Shown: positions 46,466 to 54,310 of the stretch, one piece after another
Numbering within the stretch: the stretch's first letter is position 1
How the letters are laid out: each line of letters opens with the position of its first letter
The notes under the pieces: generated by a model
The model's input: the letters and a program-made list of their open reading frames with translations, nothing else
Databases searched by the model: none
What the model was told of the DNA's origin: nothing
Source: Candidatus Nitrosocaldus schleperae
Lineage (GTDB): Archaea; Thermoproteota; Nitrososphaeria; Nitrososphaerales; Nitrosocaldaceae
Assembly: GCA_013538805.1 (NCBI GenBank)
Contig: JABXGR010000007.1
Location: 18,385 to 82,384 of the forward strand
DNA: 64,000 bases
Direction of reading: 5' to 3'
Translations under genes and position numbers: made by a program

Positions 46466-47218
46466 ATGATGATTGATAGCAACAGTCATAGTAGTAAAGG
46501 CAATGGTAGTAGTAGTAATAGTAAGAATGCTAGAGGTAGGGTTGTTATAAAGTTGAGTGGGAGCATCTTCGATCTTTACAAGGTTGATAACATAACACAA
46601 TATGCAAAGATGCTAAGGGAGATTTGGATGGGCAAGAGTTTACAACCCATAATCATAGCTGGAGGGGGTAAGGAGGCTAGGCTTTACATAGATGCTGCTA
46701 GAGCACTTGGAGCAGATGAGTCTAGCCTTGATGAGATAGGGATAGAGGTATCAAGACTGAATGCTAGGCTCCTCTCATATGCCATAGGAATGGATATAGT
46801 CTACCCTTCTATACCAACTAACCTTGAAGAGGTTAGCATAGCATCATCTACTGGAATGGTTGTTGTTGCTGGGGGACTCCATCCTGGGCAGAGCACTAAT
46901 GCAACATCAGCACTTATCGCTGAGAGGGTCAATGCTAAACTCTTCATAAATGCTACTGATGTTGAAGGTATATACACCTCAGATCCTAGGGTGCATAAAG
47001 ATGCAAGGTTGCTCAAGAGGGTAAGTGTTAATGAACTGCTCTCCATGCTTGGAAGGGAGAGTTTCAATGCAGGTACTTATGAGTTGATGGATATAGTTGC
47101 ATTGAAGATAATACAGAGGTCAAGGATACCAACCAGGGTTGTGAAGGCAGATCCTCAAGTTATAAAGGATGTTATCAATGGATATGATCTTGGTACAGAG
47201 ATAGTAAGTGAAGAATGA
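46466..47218 (+). CDS. pyrH: UMP kinase (uridylate kinase)
   Basis: Amino-acid-kinase-fold enzyme that makes UDP. The 250 residues contain RVVIKLSGSIFDLYK, IIAGGGKEARLYIDAARALG, VVAGGLHPGQSTNATSALIA, INATDVEGIYTSDPRVH and the ending typical of archaeal UMP kinases. The first 25 residues (SNSHSSKGNGSSSNSKNARG) are an extra Ser/Asn/Gly tail encoded by AGTAGT-type repeats and not part of the fold. It closes the PPP-tmk-HD-pyrH run. Confidence 0.93.
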   Translation: MMIDSNSHSSKGNGSSSNSKNARGRVVIKLSGSIFDLYKVDNITQYAKMLREIWMGKSLQPIIIAGGGKEARLYIDAARALGADESSLDEIGIEVSRLNARLLSYAIGMDIVYPSIPTNLEEVSIASSTGMVVVAGGLHPGQSTNATSALIAERVNAKLFINATDVEGIYTSDPRVHKDARLLKRVSVNELLSMLGRESFNAGTYELMDIVALKIIQRSRIPTRVVKADPQVIKDVINGYDLGTEIVSEE

Positions 47219-47390
47219 GAATTAATGAATTAATGGATGAAATAGGTGTTCTTGATCTTGAGAGATTCAATAAATCACCATACATCATTCCTCATATGCG
47301 TTGATGATGTTATTATATTATATTTAGGTTCTGTTTGCTAGTAATTAATTAATTAATTAAAGTAAGCAGATATGCATTCTGTTATCATAC

Positions 47391-47501
47391 TTACTCCTTC
47401 TTGTTACCTCTCTTCTTCAACCCCTCAACATCAAGGTTGAGTGATTCAGATATCAGCCACTCGTATATCTCCTTTGGTACCCTCTTCTCATCCAGCACCA
47501 T
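47391..47501 (-). CDS. Possible 36-residue protein, unknown
   Basis: ATG 47501 to TAA 47391 encodes MVLDEKRVPKEIYEWLISES followed by LNLDVEGLKKRGNKKE, an even amphipathic sequence with normal codon use. TTTAATTATATAAG (about 47517-47530 on the reverse strand) is a TATA box shared with or overlapping the divergent cbiE promoter and fits a leaderless start. It fills most of the 330-bp gap between pyrH and cbiE. Confidence 0.5.
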   Translation of the reverse strand: MVLDEKRVPKEIYEWLISESLNLDVEGLKKRGNKKE

Positions 47502-47548
47502 GCAGATACAGCATAGGCTTATATAATTAAATCTTTTGCCTCTCTTCT

Positions 47549-48322
47549 ATGAGTAAGGTATACCTTGTAGGTGTAGGACCTGGAGGAGAAGGATACATCA
47601 CAGAGATAGCAAAGAGGCTTATAGAGAGGGCAGATGTAGTTGTTGGGTATAAGCATGCATTGAATGTTGTAAAGAATATTGTAGATAAGGGTTATGATGG
47701 GATGGAGAAGAGCAATAGCAATGGTAGTATGAGTATGAGTAAGAGGAGGAGGAAGGAGAAGGATATTAAGATGATAACCCTTAAGACGCAGGATGAGGTC
47801 TATGCTCAACTCCTGGATTATCTAAAGGGTGGAGAAGTGGAAGGAGTAGGAGGAGGGGAGAAGGAATGCTGCATCCTCTTCACAGGTGATCCAGACTTCT
47901 CAGAGTCTGAGATAGTTGATAAACTCTTATCGCTATTTGAAGGTAATGGAATAGAGGTTGAGATAATCCCTGGTATAAGTTCGGTACAGGTAGCAGCGGC
48001 AAGGTCAAAGGTTGCTATAGATAGATCTAGCCTAATAACCTTCCATGTAACAGGGAGCATAGATAGGGAGAAGGATGCTCTCCTTTACACATTAAGAGCA
48101 AGACGCACAGTCATACTCTTGCCTAGGCCATGGGACTTTATGCCACAGCACATAGGAAGGTTCTTAAGGGATGAGGGTATAGATGTTGATGCCTTCGATG
48201 TTGATATATATGAGAATCTCACGCTTAGTAATGAGAAGGTTACACGCTGCAGACTTGCAGATATCCCAGATAGAGATTATAGCGATCTATGTGTTATGGT
48301 TATCAAGCCTAGAGTAATTTAA
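47549..48322 (+). CDS. cbiE: Cobalt-precorrin methyltransferase, CbiE-like
   Basis: A 257-residue SAM-dependent tetrapyrrole methyltransferase. Hallmarks are VYLVGVGPGGEGYITEIAKR, VVVGYKHALN, CILFTGDPDFSES and EIIPGISSVQVAAARSKVA, which best fit CbiE (cobalt-precorrin-7 C5-methyltransferase) in cobalamin synthesis. Two inserts are odd: a Ser/Asn/Met then Lys/Arg-rich stretch (about residues 55-73) and a Gly/Glu stretch (EVEGVGGGEKE). No other cobalamin genes are in the window. Confidence 0.82.
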   Translation: MSKVYLVGVGPGGEGYITEIAKRLIERADVVVGYKHALNVVKNIVDKGYDGMEKSNSNGSMSMSKRRRKEKDIKMITLKTQDEVYAQLLDYLKGGEVEGVGGGEKECCILFTGDPDFSESEIVDKLLSLFEGNGIEVEIIPGISSVQVAAARSKVAIDRSSLITFHVTGSIDREKDALLYTLRARRTVILLPRPWDFMPQHIGRFLRDEGIDVDAFDVDIYENLTLSNEKVTRCRLADIPDRDYSDLCVMVIKPRVI

Positions 48323-48336
48323 GAGTAGGAACAACA

Positions 48337-48375
48337 CCATTATTATTATTATCAACAACATAATAATAATAATGG
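48337..48375. terminator. Perfect inverted repeat between convergent genes
   Basis: A 16-bp arm, CCATTATTATTATTAT (48337-48352), is followed by a 7-nt loop and its exact complement (48360-48375). It lies between the ends of cbiE and the convergent PAC2 gene, where a two-way transcription end is expected. The stem is A+T-rich and built on ATT repeats, so it may also be a simple-sequence by-product. Confidence 0.5.
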
Positions 48376-48437
48376 TAGTAGTAATAGTAGTGGAGCAATA
48401 CCAGATGGATAGTTATCATATCAATACCCCCTCCTCA

Positions 48438-49193
48438 TCAGTAGTATATCCCAATATCTCTGCCTTTGCCCCTTCCCTTATCCCTCTCAAGCATGCTATT
48501 CATGTAACGCAACTGCTCCTCCATGAACCTCTTCCTCTTCTCCTCCTCATCCAGTTCTGACATATCAAACCCTCTTATCTTTGCAATCTCCAACATCTTC
48601 TCAAGTACTCTCTTCGCTGATCTAGGCTGTATTATCTCTGGATTATCTATCTCTGCTAGTATGCATATAGCATCCAACCCTCTCTCCATTGCTATGCCTA
48701 GTATGAGACCATTGAAGCCAGTTATCTGCCCCTCTCCCTCCAAGATGAGTACGTTATGCTCTCTCAGCACATCAAGAAGGCTGCTGTTGTTGACTGCACC
48801 ATATACCCTTGGCTCTGCCCCAACGGAAGGTCTTAGTGCTGCTCCTAGAGTGTATAACCTCTTTACAGATAACCTCTGGGCCATGTTAACTACCTCATAG
48901 CATACCTCATATAGCCTCCTTGGATCTGTAGGGTTAAAGTCTCCCCCAAATATAACAAGATCATCCCTGCTTGAGTAGTAGAACCTGTACGTTGACTGTC
49001 TATACTCTACAACACCATCCTTGTATGTAACATATGGTGGCCAGTACGCATATACCTCAGCAAAGAGTTCAGCATTAAGCCCTTTGAGTAGGGTTGAGAT
49101 GCATAGACCAGCAACATTACCCATATCTGGCAAGGCAGCAACCATAACAGGCTTATCAAGCCTTGGATAGTAGTATACTCTTGTACCAAGCAT
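48438..49193 (-). CDS. PAC2-family protein, second copy
   Basis: A 251-residue PAC2-type protein with KPVMVAALPDMGNVAGLCIS, VYAYWPPYVTYKDGVVEYRQ, LGAALRPSVGAEPRVYGAVN and GEGQITGFNGLILGIAMERG. It is clearly distinct from the PAC2 gene at 15967. The C-terminal 50 residues are strongly charged (DEEEKRKRFMEEQLRYMNSM) and probably helical. A proteasome-assembly or ATP-grasp-like role is possible but unproven in archaea. Confidence 0.85.
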   Translation of the reverse strand: MLGTRVYYYPRLDKPVMVAALPDMGNVAGLCISTLLKGLNAELFAEVYAYWPPYVTYKDGVVEYRQSTYRFYYSSRDDLVIFGGDFNPTDPRRLYEVCYEVVNMAQRLSVKRLYTLGAALRPSVGAEPRVYGAVNNSSLLDVLREHNVLILEGEGQITGFNGLILGIAMERGLDAICILAEIDNPEIIQPRSAKRVLEKMLEIAKIRGFDMSELDEEEKRKRFMEEQLRYMNSMLERDKGRGKGRDIGIYY

Positions 49194-49243
49194 ATCTGAG
49201 TTTATTTAGCATGAGGGGATAAATGTTTGTATTGTTAACTATT

Positions 49244-49768
49244 CTATACCTGTACCCTCTCCATTGCAGTTCTTATCATGTAGTACTCTATGAACGCTCC
49301 AGCAAGTAGCAGTGCACAGACTATGCCTATGAGTATGAGTGTTGGCACTATAGCAATCCTTAAGCCCCTCTTCTGGATTATGTTTTGCAAGAGTATACCA
49401 CTCTGAGACATCGCTAGCCCATATGAGATAACCTCCATTATTCCAAATGGTGTAGCAAGGACTAGCAGTGGAGGTATCCCTGCAAGCTCTGGTGTTGTTG
49501 TAACTAATGCCTTGAATACCAAGCCTGTAGAGTAGGCAGAGAATAGACCAATCAATATACCTAGAGCAGGTATGAACATCGCTAATGCTATCCTAAAGTT
49601 GTTAAGGAATATCCCATAAGCATCTATATCCTTTACCATCTCCTTGAACTGCTCTGTCATATTCTTAGCATCCTGCTCACTTATCTCGCTATTTGCACCA
49701 ATGTTGAAGAATGCTATGAATGCTAGGGATGCTATTGCAAGGAGTATTAGCCTTCTCCTCCTACTCAT
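49244..49768 (-). CDS. SpoIIM-like (DUF95) membrane protein
   Basis: A 174-residue protein with about four hydrophobic helices: LILLAIASLAFIAFFNIGA at the start, NNFRIALAMFIPALGILIGL, LLVLATPFGIMEVISYGLAM and the last IAIVPTLILIGIVCALLLAG. The segment PFGIMEVISYGLA is typical of the stage II sporulation protein M family, which in archaea has no known role in spores and is of unknown function. It is 41 bp downstream of cdc6 on the same strand. Confidence 0.8.
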   Translation of the reverse strand: MSRRRRLILLAIASLAFIAFFNIGANSEISEQDAKNMTEQFKEMVKDIDAYGIFLNNFRIALAMFIPALGILIGLFSAYSTGLVFKALVTTTPELAGIPPLLVLATPFGIMEVISYGLAMSQSGILLQNIIQKRGLRIAIVPTLILIGIVCALLLAGAFIEYYMIRTAMERVQV

Positions 49769-49809
49769 ATCAGTTTAAGTGATTAAAGGTTATTTAAATC
49801 AAGAGTAAA

Positions 49810-51000
49810 TCAGAGTAGAACTGCAAGCATTGGATCCTCAGCAAGAACATCCCTTACTAGTGACTCTTGTATGGCTAGAGATATACGCTTTGTCCTACCA
49901 TATCTACCTTGATTAACCACTGGAGCATAGAGCAGCCCTTGCATATCCAATTCACTAACTATCATCCCTACCCTCCTCTGCGTCACTGGCTGTACCCCTA
50001 ACCTCTTTGCTAGAGAGGTGTATGTATCATAAACATCCCCTGTAGAGCCTTTGTTTGAGAGCATAACACTTACTATAACAAGCTTCTCATGGAGTGGTAA
50101 CTTCCTTAGGGTCTCGCTCACCTTATCCTGCTCTATCCTCTTCTCTGCTATCCTAACATGCCTCTCCTCAACCATATCTGCACCCTCACGCTCAGCAACC
50201 TCTCCTGCTACCCTTAACAGGTCCAATGCTCTTCTAGCATCACCATGCTCTGCCCCTGCTATTGCAGCACATAGGTTTATTGCAGCATCACTTATACATC
50301 CTTCATTGAAGCCCAACTTTGCCCTATCCATTAGTATATGCTTCAACTCCTCAACAGTGTATGGGGAGAAGAGCACCTCCTCCTCACTAAGGCTGCTTAG
50401 AACCCTTGGATCTAGCAGATCCTTGAAGTTTAGATCGTTAGATATACCAACAAGACCTAAAGAGCCTTTATGTAAACGCTCATTTGCCCTTGTCATCTGG
50501 TAGAGTATCTCATCTCCATGCTTCTTGACTAGAAAGTCTATCTCATCAAGCACAAATACTGTATCTATACCATGCTCATCTATATGGTTGATTATCCTAG
50601 TGAATATCTCACTTGATGCTAGGCCAGTGAATGGGAATCTCAAGCCTATAGCCTCTCCAAGTTGTACAAGTACTGTATACTCTCTCTTTGCATTCTTAAC
50701 ATTTGAGTATGCTAGAGCAACGTTCAGGTTGTATCCCTTTGCCCTCTCCTGTAGATGTTTAAGTACATATCTAGCAACAGCGGTCTTACCAGTTCCAGGC
50801 TTACCATACAGCAAGAGGTTTGATGCCCTAGATCCCTTGAGTAATGGGGAGAGTGACTCTGCAACAGCCCTTATCTCATCATCCCTGTAGAGTAGCCTAT
50901 CTGGTACATAATCTGATCTAAGCACATCCCTATCCTTGATCAATGGCTTAGAGGTTATAACCCTGTTGAATATCTCATCTATAAGATTATCATATTCCAT
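49810..51000 (-). CDS. cdc6: Orc1/Cdc6 replication initiator
   Basis: A 396-residue AAA+ origin-binding protein. It contains YGKPGTGKTAVARYVLKHL (Walker A), FVLDEIDFLVKKHG (Walker B), LVGISNDLNFKDLLDPRVLS (sensor 1 region) and a C-terminal winged helix (VYDTYTSLAKRLGVQPVTQR). It binds ORB repeats and loads MCM. The upstream region 51001-51530 carries three such repeats, so this gene sits next to its own origin, as is common in archaea. Confidence 0.95.
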   Translation of the reverse strand: MEYDNLIDEIFNRVITSKPLIKDRDVLRSDYVPDRLLYRDDEIRAVAESLSPLLKGSRASNLLLYGKPGTGKTAVARYVLKHLQERAKGYNLNVALAYSNVKNAKREYTVLVQLGEAIGLRFPFTGLASSEIFTRIINHIDEHGIDTVFVLDEIDFLVKKHGDEILYQMTRANERLHKGSLGLVGISNDLNFKDLLDPRVLSSLSEEEVLFSPYTVEELKHILMDRAKLGFNEGCISDAAINLCAAIAGAEHGDARRALDLLRVAGEVAEREGADMVEERHVRIAEKRIEQDKVSETLRKLPLHEKLVIVSVMLSNKGSTGDVYDTYTSLAKRLGVQPVTQRRVGMIVSELDMQGLLYAPVVNQGRYGRTKRISLAIQESLVRDVLAEDPMLAVLL

Positions 51001-51175
51001 CTCTTACCTACACCTCTACATACACACCCACACCACCATTTCCAATCTACTTACTTGCTTATGTATACATAAGCAAGTTTTAAACTACTAACTCAATTCT
51101 AGTTGATAATTTATCTAGAATCTTTATCATTATACTACAGTGCTGGATATTACCCTTGCAGAAGAAGTAATGGTG

Positions 51176-51220
51176 TCCCTCCTCCTTTCTTCCTTCTTCC
51201 TTTCCCTTCTCTTCCTCTCT
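51176..51220 (+). repeat. 45-nt polypyrimidine tract in the origin region
   Basis: Every base from 51176 to 51220 is C or T, giving a purine-only reverse strand. It lies between cdc6 and the ORB-like repeats. Such a tract could form unusual DNA structure or a strand-biased melting site; G-rich or polypurine elements are also seen beside ORBs in other archaea. Confidence 0.7.
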
Positions 51221-51280
51221 ATTTTATTCCATTAACATCTTGTTAACTACAAGTTAACTATACATGAATCAGGCTTAAAA

Positions 51281-51303
51281 TAACACCACCACTTCCACTG
51301 GAG
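51281..51303 (-). repeat. ORB-like repeat 1
   Basis: First copy of the 23-bp repeat; its + strand begins TAACACCACCACTTCC and ends ACTGGAG. After this copy the sequence diverges from the other two. The reverse complement contains the ORB core CCAGTGGAAG. Confidence 0.75.
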
Positions 51304-51340
51304 CATATAATCAGTGTTAATATAGTTAATACACGTTAAA

Positions 51341-51363
51341 TAACACCACCACTTCCACTGGAG
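51341..51363 (-). repeat. ORB-like repeat 2
   Basis: Second copy, 60 bp after copy 1 and identical in the 23-bp core. The identity with copy 3 continues for nine more bases (GTTAATATG). Confidence 0.75.
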
Positions 51364-51381
51364 GTTAATATGGTTAGATCA

Positions 51382-51404
51382 TAACACCACCACTTCCACT
51401 GGAG
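51382..51404 (-). repeat. ORB-like repeat 3
   Basis: Third copy, 41 bp after copy 2, same orientation, followed by GTTAATATG as in copy 2. The spacings of 60 and 41 bp are close to whole numbers of helical turns (about 5.7 and 3.9), which would keep bound initiators on similar faces. Confidence 0.75.
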
Positions 51405-51530
51405 GTTAATATGTTAATATCCCTCATATGTTAACAGCATCAATATTAACAAGTATCAATCAACCTCTATCTTTGATAACATGCATTATAACTGATTTTT
51501 ATTTATAGTGAATTTATATCTAGTAAAGTG

Positions 51531-52511
51531 CTAATTGTTGGAGTTATTTATATAATCTTTAACCATTTTGATGAATGTATTTATACTATCTTTTGGTATC
51601 ATTGCACCAGATGCCTTATCATGACCTCCTCCACTACCTCCAAGTTCACTTGCTATATCATTTGCAAGTTTGCCTAGATGTAACTTACACATGCTAGATC
51701 CTCTCAAAGAGACAACCATCTTATCACCTCTCTGCTTGTACGCTATAGCAACCTTGATGCCCTTATGCATTGCCAGTAGCATATTGGCAACAGTGCTTGC
51801 AGGAAGGTCCACAGCCTGTATGTAAACAATATCCTTATCCTTTCTTGCATCATTCTCTATCACACTTATATTATTGGTTATCTTCTGAGCATACTCCCTT
51901 GAAGATTCTAACACTCCATCTATTGCATGGGGCATATCCTTGATTAGCCCATCAACAAGTGCAAGTAAGAACTCCTCTCTATGTTGATTCTGGTATATGG
52001 CATATGCTAGGATCGTTGCTTCAAACTCAACAAAGTGCCTATCATAACTCTTCAATATCCTACTTGCTATCTCTCTACCATCCATCTCATCTATCACTGC
52101 AGCAAATCCAGCAAGTAGAGCAAACCTTGATGGTAGGTTCTCATTAAGTAGGTTATGATATATTAGGATGGATGTACACTCTGTTATGTTGTGTATCAAC
52201 TCAACACCATAACCCCTTAACCTATCCTTGCTCTCCTCCTCTAGGTGGTGGTGATCTATGTATGTAACCCTTGCTCTTCTACTCATCCCTTCTACGATTC
52301 TGAAGAACCTCTCCTCATTAGCCTTACTAAGACCCATATCACAGATGAAGAGGTGATCAAGCCCTTCAATGCCTACTGCTTCTTCAAGCCTCTCGAGTAG
52401 ATCTGAGTAATCTGCAAGTATAACCATTGTATTAGGATATGCATACTTGATCAACGATGCTGATACTATACCATCTGGATCCTCTTTATGTGATAAGCAT
52501 ACATTCACCAT
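51531..52511 (-). CDS. DHH-family phosphoesterase (RecJ/NrnA-like)
   Basis: A 326-residue DHH-DHHA1 protein. Motifs are SHKEDPDGIVSASLI (I), FICDMGLSK (II), YIDHHHLEEE (III, DHH), AVIDEMDGRE (IV), and the C-terminal DHHA1 motif GGSGGGHDKASGAMI. It may be a small-RNA or oligonucleotide exonuclease, or a Cdc45/GAN-like partner of GINS, given its location at the origin. The ATG at 52511 is chosen over 52583 because a TATA box lies 26 bp before it. Confidence 0.88.
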   Translation of the reverse strand: MVNVCLSHKEDPDGIVSASLIKYAYPNTMVILADYSDLLERLEEAVGIEGLDHLFICDMGLSKANEERFFRIVEGMSRRARVTYIDHHHLEEESKDRLRGYGVELIHNITECTSILIYHNLLNENLPSRFALLAGFAAVIDEMDGREIASRILKSYDRHFVEFEATILAYAIYQNQHREEFLLALVDGLIKDMPHAIDGVLESSREYAQKITNNISVIENDARKDKDIVYIQAVDLPASTVANMLLAMHKGIKVAIAYKQRGDKMVVSLRGSSMCKLHLGKLANDIASELGGSGGGHDKASGAMIPKDSINTFIKMVKDYINNSNN

Positions 52512-52532
52512 TACAAGATTGCTTACCCATCC

Positions 52533-52542
52533 CATATATAAA
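52533..52542 (-). promoter_or_regulatory. TATA box that sets the DHH start
   Basis: Reverse-strand TTTATATATG is centred 26 bp before ATG 52511. The longer frame (ATG 52583) would start beyond this box and adds residues not typical of the family. Confidence 0.6.
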
Positions 52543-52579
52543 GTAGTGCTATTATGATATCTCAACTCACTATCCCATA

Positions 52580-52822
52580 TCATGGATACTTGTAATGATT
52601 GATCAATACAATAGTTAATACTATGCCTACTCCAAATGCAGTTATAAGCATATCAACGATGAAGTCTATCGACCATGCCCCAGTTAATCTACCAAGTATC
52701 CAGTGCGTATAGTGAAAGTTTGGACCCTCTGGCATAATCATAGATGCTATACCATTAACAATGGCTATAATTAAGAAGGCGAGAAGGGAGAGCAACAGAT
52801 ATATCCTAAGCAGTAATCCCAT
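52580..52822 (-). CDS. Small membrane protein, two transmembrane segments
   Basis: Eighty residues: a first hydrophobic helix (LRIYLLLSLLAFLIIAIVNG), an outside loop (MIMPEGPNFHYTHWILGRLT) and a second helix (FIVDMLITAFGVGIVLTIVL), ending HYKYP. The sequence looks well conserved in character but I do not recognise it. It lies upstream of the DHH gene on the same strand with a separate promoter between them. Confidence 0.65.
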   Translation of the reverse strand: MGLLLRIYLLLSLLAFLIIAIVNGIASMIMPEGPNFHYTHWILGRLTGAWSIDFIVDMLITAFGVGIVLTIVLINHYKYP

Positions 52823-52860
52823 GAGTAAAGTATGAATCTACCACTATATTATCCCTAATT

Positions 52861-53367
52861 ATGAGCAGGGTTGATAAAAATAAAAAGAATCTGCTACTTG
52901 AAGAGATGGAAGAAGCATTCTACAGAAAGGATATTGAGTACTTCAAGGTACTACTCAAGCACGATGACTTCGATATAAGGGCTAGAGCTGTATGCATACT
53001 TGTAGAGATAGCAGGAGAGGATGCTGTAGAACCTATATGCGATGTACTCCTAAACGATCCTAATGCACTTGTTAGGCACGAAGCAGCATTCTCCTTAGGG
53101 CAGATGGGTTATGCCAAGGCGGTAGATGCACTCATCAATGCTATGCTTAATGATGAGAGTCAGTTCGTTAGGCATGAGGCAGCTATAGCATTGGGTGTTA
53201 TAGGATCTGAACGTGCTAGAGGAGCATTAATGAAGGCATTGAATGATGAGAGTAGAGAGGTTAGAGAGTCAGCACAGATAGCACTTGCTAACCTTGATTA
53301 TCTAGCCTATTCTAGGCAGAAGGGGAGTAATAGTATAAGCAGATTTGCAAGGCTAACAGGTGGTTAA
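52861..53367 (+). CDS. HEAT-repeat protein with two DOHH-like His-Glu motifs
   Basis: A 168-residue protein of about four HEAT (PBS-lyase type) repeats. Two repeats carry His-Glu in ALVRHEAAFSLGQMG and FVRHEAAIALGVIG, which strongly recall the iron-binding motifs of deoxyhypusine hydroxylase, although that enzyme has four such motifs. With two, a single metal site or a purely structural role is possible. It is divergent from the small membrane protein. Confidence 0.75.
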   Translation: MSRVDKNKKNLLLEEMEEAFYRKDIEYFKVLLKHDDFDIRARAVCILVEIAGEDAVEPICDVLLNDPNALVRHEAAFSLGQMGYAKAVDALINAMLNDESQFVRHEAAIALGVIGSERARGALMKALNDESREVRESAQIALANLDYLAYSRQKGSNSISRFARLTGG

Positions 53368-53400
53368 TAAAATAAAATAATTCAAAAAATAGTATGTAGG

Positions 53401-53640
53401 CTATACTGGGATGGCCTCCTTGTTCAATGGTAGCTCCTGTGAGTATAGTTTGCTTATACCACATGCTTCCTTTACCCTCTCCCTATCTATTATCCCTTCA
53501 TCTATATCCTTCTCTATGCTCTTCAGTATAGCATTGGTTAGATACTGTTCAACCCAACCATTTGGATACTGCCAGAGTATCTGCATTGCTCTAAGGAACC
53601 TCAGTGCACCATCTGGTATCTCAACCTCTACTATAGCCAT
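53401..53640 (-). CDS. Small protein of unknown function (79 residues)
   Basis: A compact, mostly helical protein: VEVEIPDGALRFLRAMQILW, a Trp/Tyr-rich YPNGWVEQYLTNAILKSI and a charged second half ending KEAIPV. It is convergent with the HEAT-repeat gene (33 bp apart). No family is recognised. The 268-bp region to its right (53641-53908) is A+T-rich and shows no gene or strong hairpin. Confidence 0.6.
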   Translation of the reverse strand: MAIVEVEIPDGALRFLRAMQILWQYPNGWVEQYLTNAILKSIEKDIDEGIIDRERVKEACGISKLYSQELPLNKEAIPV

Positions 53641-53908
53641 GGTTATAGTTTATGCAATCATTTAATTCCTACAGAGTTAAGATTCTTTGATACTGTAGAG
53701 ATATCATATTGACAATGTATTACTAATGATTAGCATAAATAGTAAAGAAGGTATATATTATAATAATTCAATGTATTAACTTACAGGTCAATTGTAGTAA
53801 ATCCTATGATATATTAAATCATTCAAGATTTAGACTAACTCTACTACAGATTTGAACCATCATGTTTATTGATCATCTAATAAGAGGATAGGTAGGTGCA
53901 CCTGATAC

Positions 53909-54298
53909 GTGGCACGTAAGAAGGTGAAGATAGAGTTAGAGGATAGCGAGGGCAGCAAGTACTCTATTGTAGTAGAGGGTAACCTTACTCGTGAGAAGGT
54001 CCTCAAGGTATTTGAGATGATGAACCTTCTTGATGATAGCAATAACAAGAAGTATGATACTGAGAGTAAGGAACCCAACTCCCCTGGCGAGAGGATCATG
54101 CATCTTATAGAGGAGGAGTTTCCCTATGGTGAGTTCACATCCTCGCAACTGCTTGAGGCATATGAGGATAGGTACAACGAGCCTATAAAGTTGAGCATGA
54201 TCTCAACATATCTTGCAAGGTTCACAAACAAGGGCATACTTGCTAGGAGTAAGAGCGGGAGGGAGTGGAGGTACAGGAGGGTATTACTAAAGCACTAG
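53909..54298 (+). CDS. Protein of unknown function with C-terminal winged-helix-like part
   Basis: A 129-residue protein starting at GTG 53909, with GGTG 9-12 nt upstream. The N-terminal 45 residues are a beta-strand-rich, charged part (VKIELEDSEGSKYSIVVEGN). The rest (IMHLIEEEFPYGEFTSSQLL, LSMISTYLARFTNKGILARS) has helix-turn-helix character and a basic wing (REWRYRRVLL). It may bind DNA. It is convergent with the membrane-anchored wHTH gene, 12 bp apart. Confidence 0.6.
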   Translation: MARKKVKIELEDSEGSKYSIVVEGNLTREKVLKVFEMMNLLDDSNNKKYDTESKEPNSPGERIMHLIEEEFPYGEFTSSQLLEAYEDRYNEPIKLSMISTYLARFTNKGILARSKSGREWRYRRVLLKH

Positions 54299-54310
54299 GC
54301 ATCATATTTG

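Larger units (their letters stand above)
51001..51530. other. Probable chromosomal replication origin (oriC) next to cdc6
   Basis: A 530-bp gene-free, A+T-rich region between cdc6 and the DHH gene. It contains three same-direction copies of a 23-bp repeat whose reverse complement reads CTCCAGTGGAAGTGG near its start, close to the archaeal mini-ORB core (TTCCAGTGGAAAC). It also holds a 45-nt pure pyrimidine tract (51176-51220) and several GTTAAC/TTAATA segments that would melt easily. This combination of initiator gene, ORB-like repeats and A+T-rich DNA is the standard sign of an archaeal origin. Confidence 0.8.

Noticed and set aside
48337..48375. Inverted repeat as the end of a mobile element
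   Set aside because: The arms are adjacent, no transposase is near, and no target-site duplication is visible.
51281..51404. Three near-identical repeats as a short CRISPR array
   Set aside because: Spacers would be 37 and 18 bp, copies carry the ORB core, no cas genes adjoin, and the position beside cdc6 fits an origin.
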